IMG/VR virus record: IMGVR_UViG_3300037089_000251
Span: 1-64,000 of that record
DNA length: 64,000 nucleotides
From: a virus
Strand: one strand, 5' to 3'
The first letter of the stretch is position 1. Each line of letters begins with the position of its first letter. Positions 60,390 through 64,000 of this stretch are shown in pieces. Position numbers and translations under genes: made by a program. A model generated the notes under the pieces. That model was not told where the DNA came from. It saw nothing but the letters and a program-made list of their open reading frames with translations, and searched no databases.

Positions 60390-60428
60390 ACAACACCCGT
60401 ATGAATACAAAATATTTAATTCGTCTAT

Positions 60429-61037
60429 ATGACTAAGGAAGTCTTCCTCTATCGGTATCTGCATCCCTTCTTCTCAGAATCTTGGATTTATGTGGGTCAA
60501 ACAACAAATCCAGACTACAGGGACTCTTCCCATCGTCGGGGGACTAGGGCGTTCGGTCATCGTTTTAATGAGCGGTTTCCTGGTACTCCACTACCTAAGC
60601 CCGAAATTTTTGGAAATTCCTTCTCTACCAAAGCCAATGCTGATTGGGCTGAGATAGAGGCGATGTTCCGATTCCACACTTGGCATGGCTATCCAGGCGG
60701 GATGAACCTAACCCTTCCTGGCTCTCAGGATTATACTAATATCGGTCGTATCGGTGGTTTAAGTGTCTCTACTGAGGCGGCTATTTTGCGTGGCAAGAAG
60801 GGAAACAAAGGACTATCCCGTGAAGACAAAGTCAAGGGGGGAAGAATGGGAGCCAGAAACCAGCCCTTGGAAGCTCGGTCCCGTGGTGGGAAAAACCAAC
60901 CGTGGGAAACAAAGGTTCGTATCGGTCGTATTGGCGGTCTGCTGGGCGGACCGATTGGGGGGAAAATTACGGCTTGCCTCCGCTGGAACGTCAACCGTGG
61001 CAAGCCCTGCACCTGCGGGAAGCATGTGACTCCTTAA
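60429..61037 (+). CDS. GIY-YIG-type homing endonuclease (202 aa)
   Basis: The N-terminal 95 residues match a GIY-YIG nuclease: VFLYRYLHPFFSESWIYVGQ, then TNPDYRDSSHRRGTRAFGHR with the catalytic Arg region, and a later AEIEAMFRFH Glu. The C-terminal half has repeated GRIGGL and GGRMGARN blocks, the kind of small DNA-binding modules found in these enzymes. AT-rich, with no ribosome binding site. It follows the terminator of the TerD unit and was probably acquired separately. Confidence 0.75.
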   Translation: MTKEVFLYRYLHPFFSESWIYVGQTTNPDYRDSSHRRGTRAFGHRFNERFPGTPLPKPEIFGNSFSTKANADWAEIEAMFRFHTWHGYPGGMNLTLPGSQDYTNIGRIGGLSVSTEAAILRGKKGNKGLSREDKVKGGRMGARNQPLEARSRGGKNQPWETKVRIGRIGGLLGGPIGGKITACLRWNVNRGKPCTCGKHVTP

Positions 61038-61044
61038 AAATCCC

Positions 61045-61076
61045 CCGTAAAACTCGGTTATGCTGTGTATACTATG
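61045..61076 (+). promoter_or_regulatory. Promoter, rightward
   Basis: CCGTAAAACTCGGTTATGCT followed by GTGTATACTATG; -10 TATACT at 61068-61073. It drives two short genes starting at 61093. Confidence 0.6.
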
Positions 61077-61092
61077 GGTGGAGGCAATCACC

Positions 61093-61308
61093 ATGGCTTT
61101 TGATTCCTTGCTAAACTTCGAGCCTGACCCTCCCGACCATATGGCCACCCAGAAGGAGGCCGACCAGGAGTATGCCCGCAATGTGGGGCATGAGCGCCGT
61201 GGCCAAGCTTGGATTCTGGCGGATACCGACGTGTGGTACCGCAACCCCTACTACAGCGGGCCTCCTGTCCCCCACCCGGAGGAAGAACCGGAAGGAGCCT
61301 ATGCCTAA
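61093..61308 (+). CDS. Hypothetical acidic protein (71 aa)
   Basis: ATG behind GGAGG. Reads MAFDSLLNFEPDPPDHMATQ, then KEADQEYARNVGHERRGQAW and a Pro/Glu-rich end. It overlaps the next gene by 8 nt. No family recognised. Confidence 0.7.
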   Translation: MAFDSLLNFEPDPPDHMATQKEADQEYARNVGHERRGQAWILADTDVWYRNPYYSGPPVPHPEEEPEGAYA

Positions 61309-61492
61309 AATCATCAAGGTCAGCGACCTCAGGGTCGGGGACATCCTGCACCACCGGAACATCGGGCTGGTCCAGTATACGGACGATGCGGCCGAGTTAC
61401 AAAGAACCAACCCCGACCCTACCTCCATCTTCGTGCAGTACCGGGGGGCGGTCATCGAGGTCAGCGTCCATCTGGTGGACAAGTCCGCCTGA
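61301..61492 (+). CDS. Hypothetical small beta-barrel-like protein (63 aa)
   Basis: ATG at 61301 behind GAAGGAG. Reads MPKIIKVSDLRVGDILHHRN, then IGLVQYTDDAAE ... FVQYRGAVIEVSVHLVDKSA: short strands as in small SH3-like or Tudor-like barrels. The end overlaps the convergent gene by 32 nt. No family recognised. Confidence 0.65.
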   Translation: MPKIIKVSDLRVGDILHHRNIGLVQYTDDAAELQRTNPDPTSIFVQYRGAVIEVSVHLVDKSA

Positions 61493-61991
61493 GGGGTGTG
61501 AGTGGAATTAGCCTGTATCGTCCCCAACTGACTCGTTCGAGCCATTTCTTCCGCCGTAGAGATTCGATTACATTGTCGGCGGCTTTTTTACTGGAGCCTA
61601 GCAGGGCGATGATTTCGGTTCTGTTTACCTTTGTCCTTTTCTGCTCCTCCATCGTGAGCACGACCTTGGCTTCTTGTCGTGACAAAGTCCGTGGAAGGGC
61701 AGGTTTAATGGGCTTTACGGGAGGAAAATGGACTCCGATGCTTCTGATGTCATCAGGAGATAGGCGGAACCACTCATAGTGGACATGTTTTTCAGAGAAT
61801 TGCTGATGTAACCGTTTCTCTCCTGCTGGAGCGTTGTCTGAGTATGCTGTGGCTGCTATCCTTAGGATAACCGGTGAGCCTACCTGCAAGTGATGGAGCC
61901 TGTTTTCCTGAGGGTGGCGACGAGAATACCCAATTTTATAGACGCCAAGCTCGTCATTGCCGATGACATACACATAGCCTTTAAGTCGCAT
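61461..61991 (-). CDS. T5orf172/MUG113-like GIY-YIG protein with winged helix (176 aa)
   Basis: Start ATG at 61991 behind GGAG. Residues 1-90 match the T5orf172-type GIY-YIG fold: KGYVYVIGNDELGVYKIGYS, RRHPQENRLHHLQVGSPVIL, AGEKRLHQQFSEKHVHYEWF. Residues 125-170 look like a winged helix (RTEIIALLGSSKKAADNVIE, SLRRKKWLERVSWGRYRL). AT-rich and on the opposite strand to its neighbours, so probably a mobile gene or a DNA-binding nuclease. Confidence 0.75.
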   Translation of the reverse strand: MRLKGYVYVIGNDELGVYKIGYSRRHPQENRLHHLQVGSPVILRIAATAYSDNAPAGEKRLHQQFSEKHVHYEWFRLSPDDIRSIGVHFPPVKPIKPALPRTLSRQEAKVVLTMEEQKRTKVNRTEIIALLGSSKKAADNVIESLRRKKWLERVSWGRYRLIPLTPLRRTCPPDGR

Positions 61992-62047
61992 TTTTATCTC
62001 CATTAGATAATAATGGAAGTCAATTATTTTCAATACTCTGTGCAAAT

Positions 62048-62070
62048 AACCCCCCTTTGTAGGGGTTTTT
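62048..62070 (+). terminator. Rho-independent terminator, rightward
   Basis: AACCCC (62048-62053), 8-nt loop, GGGGTT (62062-62067), then TTT. It lies 15 nt before the next start codon, so it ends transcription coming from the left or acts as a leader hairpin. Confidence 0.6.
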
Positions 62071-62085
62071 GATGAAAGGAATAAC

Positions 62086-62457
62086 ATGAAGAAACCCATC
62101 GACGACACCTGCAAGGACTATCCCATCCAGCCCAAGGACATCAATACCTCGGAGCACTTCTGGTCGGCGTTCGGAGAGCACGACACGGAGGTATCCGCCG
62201 CCTACATCGTCATGCTCTGCCAGAATAACAAGGGATGGAAGCCCTTCACCTTCGAGGAAATCAACCGGTTGTACAAGTGCAACAAGGACCCGGAGACGCT
62301 GGACTATGACTTCAACAACCTCAGGGCGTGGAATATCCCCCTCAACCAAGAACAATACCAGTACATTCAGCATGGCGAGGACGGCAAGTTCCGGGTCACG
62401 CACGAGTTCGTCACCGCCTGCTTCGGGTCGTCCCCCAGTAAGGACAGGCTGAGATAG
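62086..62457 (+). CDS. Hypothetical protein (123 aa)
   Basis: ATG behind AAAGGAATAAC. Acidic protein with a central helix pair (SEHFWSAFGEHDTEVSAAYI, VMLCQNNKGWKPFTFEEINR) and a C-terminal beta-helix segment (KFRVTHEFVTACF). The layout could be a small winged-helix or ubiquitin-like regulator; no family recognised. Confidence 0.7.
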   Translation: MKKPIDDTCKDYPIQPKDINTSEHFWSAFGEHDTEVSAAYIVMLCQNNKGWKPFTFEEINRLYKCNKDPETLDYDFNNLRAWNIPLNQEQYQYIQHGEDGKFRVTHEFVTACFGSSPSKDRLR

Positions 62458-62472
62458 GCGGAATCCTCTAAG

Positions 62473-62500
62473 ATTAGGGTTTTCCCGGTGTATACTGTAC
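62473..62500 (+). promoter_or_regulatory. Promoter, rightward
   Basis: ATTAGGGTTTTCCCGGTGTA followed by TACTGTAC; -10 TATACT at 62491-62496. The GGTGTATACT core is the same as at 11020 on the other strand. Confidence 0.55.
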
Positions 62501-62512
62501 TTGGGAGAATAC

Positions 62513-63334
62513 ATGGCAAAGAGTGTTCGACAACCAAAATACGTTGCGCCCACGACCTATGAGGGGTGGCTGGCGGAGGCGCACGCCGAGTGGGCCAGCC
62601 GCAACCGGCACTTCCATCCGTCCCCCGACCCCACCTACCAGTATGTCGTGGGGGAAGAGGTTGAGTTCCACGGGTACAAGGATGTCCGGGTCGAGGAAAT
62701 ACTGGACGGCGGGATGCGCCTGCACCTGAGCTATCAGGACATCAGCAAGACCTCCGATGGCTTCTTCGACCGTGGCCGCAAGCCCAAGCTGGCTTGGTGG
62801 TTCGATGTCATCCCCAAGAAGCATATCGAGCCGACCGCCTTCTCCCGTGAGCGCATCCGTGCGCAGTATATCGGGACATCCTTGGACAGCCTTATCCACA
62901 CCTGCTACTTCCGGGGTCTGCTTGACAACCCCGACTACCAGCGGGACTACGTGTGGACGCTGGAGGACAAGCAGCGGCTAGTCCGCAGCATCTTCAACCG
63001 CTGCGACATCGGCAAGTTCGTGCTCATATCCTTCCCCGAAACCGAGGAACTGGAGGTCGTGGACGGCAAGCAGCGGCTCCGGGCGATACTCGACTTCATC
63101 GAGGGGCGCTACCCGTTCGAGGGGAAGTACTGGAATCAGCTTTCTTGGAAGGACCGCCACTCCTTCAACGACATCATGGTGCAGTACTGCGAACTGGATA
63201 GTACTATGGTGAAGAAGTCCGATATCCTGTGGCTCTTCCTGAGCATCAATGCCGGGGGCGTGCCGCAGACCGAGGAGCACATCGCCAAGGCTAAGAGGAT
63301 GTACGAGGCAGAACTGGCGAAGGAGAATAGCTAA
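62513..63334 (+). CDS. DUF262 (ParB/sulfiredoxin-like) domain protein (273 aa)
   Basis: Start ATG at 62513 behind GGGAG. Residues 120-250 match DUF262: NPDYQRDYVWTLEDKQRLVR, SIFNRCDIGKFVLIS, and EELEVVDGKQRLRAILDFIE with the DGxQR-type signature that in relatives binds and hydrolyses nucleotides. GmrS halves of type IV restriction enzymes belong here, but no DUF1524 nuclease domain follows. The first 110 residues are unrecognised. A role in nucleotide-dependent DNA transactions or counter-defence is a guess. Confidence 0.78.
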   Translation: MAKSVRQPKYVAPTTYEGWLAEAHAEWASRNRHFHPSPDPTYQYVVGEEVEFHGYKDVRVEEILDGGMRLHLSYQDISKTSDGFFDRGRKPKLAWWFDVIPKKHIEPTAFSRERIRAQYIGTSLDSLIHTCYFRGLLDNPDYQRDYVWTLEDKQRLVRSIFNRCDIGKFVLISFPETEELEVVDGKQRLRAILDFIEGRYPFEGKYWNQLSWKDRHSFNDIMVQYCELDSTMVKKSDILWLFLSINAGGVPQTEEHIAKAKRMYEAELAKENS

Positions 63335-63528
63335 TGGCAATCAGGGTCATCAGGAAGCCTCCCGAGGAGAAGCCACAGGAAATCGAATGCCCCGAGTGCC
63401 ATGCAGCCTTGGAGTACCTGCCCTCGGATGTCAAGCACCAGAGCGACTACGGGGAGAGTTGGGACGAGATTACATGCCCCAATTGCAGCAAGAGAGTCTA
63501 CATGAACAGCGATAGCAACTGGAGGTAG
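63334..63528 (+). CDS. Small zinc-ribbon protein (64 aa)
   Basis: Two C-x2-C pairs (ECPECHAALEYL and TCPNCSKRVYM) spaced by 24 residues form a zinc ribbon. The ATG overlaps the DUF262 stop by 1 nt, so the two are coupled. Confidence 0.75.
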   Translation: MAIRVIRKPPEEKPQEIECPECHAALEYLPSDVKHQSDYGESWDEITCPNCSKRVYMNSDSNWR

Positions 63529-63530
63529 CC

Positions 63531-63848
63531 ATGGCAAAGAAACGGCAAGCCAGACCCATGAAACCGGATGAGGTGGGGGCAAAGAAAAGAGGGCTGTTCC
63601 CTTCCGAGGTCTTCCACGCCTTCGACGAGCTTATCGCCAAGGACTTCCAGGACGGTCAGGCGGTGGTCGGCCAGTGGAAGGTCATCGACCTCATGGTCAA
63701 GAAGGGGCTTAAACGGGATAAGATATTCAGCGAGGGGTGGCTCAACATCGAGAGCGTCTACGAGGACGCCGGGTGGGACGTGTACTACGACAAGCCGGGG
63801 TTCAATGAGGACTACGAGCCGAGCTTCCACTTCACCAAGAAGGAGTAA
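63531..63848 (+). CDS. Hypothetical protein (105 aa)
   Basis: Basic N-terminus (MAKKRQARPMKPDEVGAKKR), then FHAFDELIAKDFQDGQAVVG and WLNIESVYEDAGWDVYYDKP, a compact alpha-beta domain. It begins 2 nt after the zinc-ribbon gene. No family recognised. Confidence 0.72.
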   Translation: MAKKRQARPMKPDEVGAKKRGLFPSEVFHAFDELIAKDFQDGQAVVGQWKVIDLMVKKGLKRDKIFSEGWLNIESVYEDAGWDVYYDKPGFNEDYEPSFHFTKKE

Positions 63849-63850
63849 CC

Positions 63851-64000
63851 ATGTTCTCGACCAAGACGAAGAGGCAGATTGCCGACGCCGTGCAGAGAAT
63901 CCTCCGGGACACCAAGGACTGGGAGCTACCGCAGGGCGAGATTACCTTCCACCTGCATGTGGACGGGGATGACCCGAACATGTCGTGGGCGGACATCCGC
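63851..64000 (+). CDS. Hypothetical protein, cut by window end (50 codons visible)
   Basis: ATG after GGAG. Reads MFSTKTKRQIADAVQRILRD, then TKDWELPQGEITFHLHVDGD. The frame is open to the window edge. No family recognised from this part. Confidence 0.7.
   Translation, partial: MFSTKTKRQIADAVQRILRDTKDWELPQGEITFHLHVDGDDPNMSWADIR

Noticed and set aside
1-64000. CRISPR array or insertion sequences
   Set aside because: No regularly spaced direct repeats and no transposase-like protein were seen; the mobile genes here are homing endonucleases.

Overview
The window is a 64 kb piece of a large tailed-phage genome. The gene order and products point to a contractile-tailed (myovirus-type) phage: tape measure, baseplate hub, OB-fold spike, a J/gp6-like wedge and several very large tail-fibre-like proteins. 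The DNA is GC-rich apart from a few AT-rich homing-endonuclease insertions. A GH19 endolysin and a secreted RlpA-like protein suggest a Gram-negative host. This is inference, because no host marker gene is present. Capsid, terminase and DNA polymerase genes are not in the window.

Layout. 1-630: leftward tRNA genes (Ala, Gly, two Val, one degenerate) beside a strongly folded region at the window edge. 650-8290: leftward early or metabolic genes, namely a tiny ORF or RNA behind a strong promoter, a NADAR-domain protein, an HslV/proteasome-like Ntn hydrolase, a class II ribonucleotide reductase, and a replication block (zinc protein, DUF1376-like protein, DnaB-like helicase). 8380-45770: the rightward tail module, broken by two leftward cassettes (a membrane protein at 9981-11003; the GH19 endolysin plus a partner at 26929-28034). 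45800-49930: a GIY-YIG and an HNH homing endonuclease; the HNH gene splits the Nudix domain of a large protein. 50820-55270: small genes, including a nucleoside deoxyribosyltransferase-like protein, an ASCH protein and a bacterial-type sugar-phosphate transferase. 55270-57710: a promoter-to-terminator unit with no convincing gene, an ArfB-like GGQ protein, and nine tRNA genes, five of them with threonine anticodons. 57735-60390: a self-contained unit with a TerD-domain protein. 60430-64000: further homing-type genes, a DUF262 protein and small hypotheticals.

The most interesting unit is 57735-60390. Three copies of one RNA fold surround the TerD-domain gene, two before it and one after it. 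All three share a lower stem, a CTA(A)T / (G)GTTT-type internal loop, a second stem, and the loop sequence CTTCCTTCTA. The sequences of both stems differ between copies while pairing is kept, which is what conserved RNA structure looks like. The first two copies each start a few bases after a promoter-like sequence, the gene's ribosome binding site lies in one of two mutually exclusive hairpins, and the unit closes with a strong terminator. This may be a protein with partner non-coding RNAs, or a tandem riboswitch-like regulator.

A recurrent promoter motif (GTATTAT or GTATACTAT, usually after CCGG or CGG) precedes many short transcription units on both strands. The long tail operon shows no such motif, so it probably uses another class of promoter. 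All functional calls were made by reading sequence motifs, without database searches.
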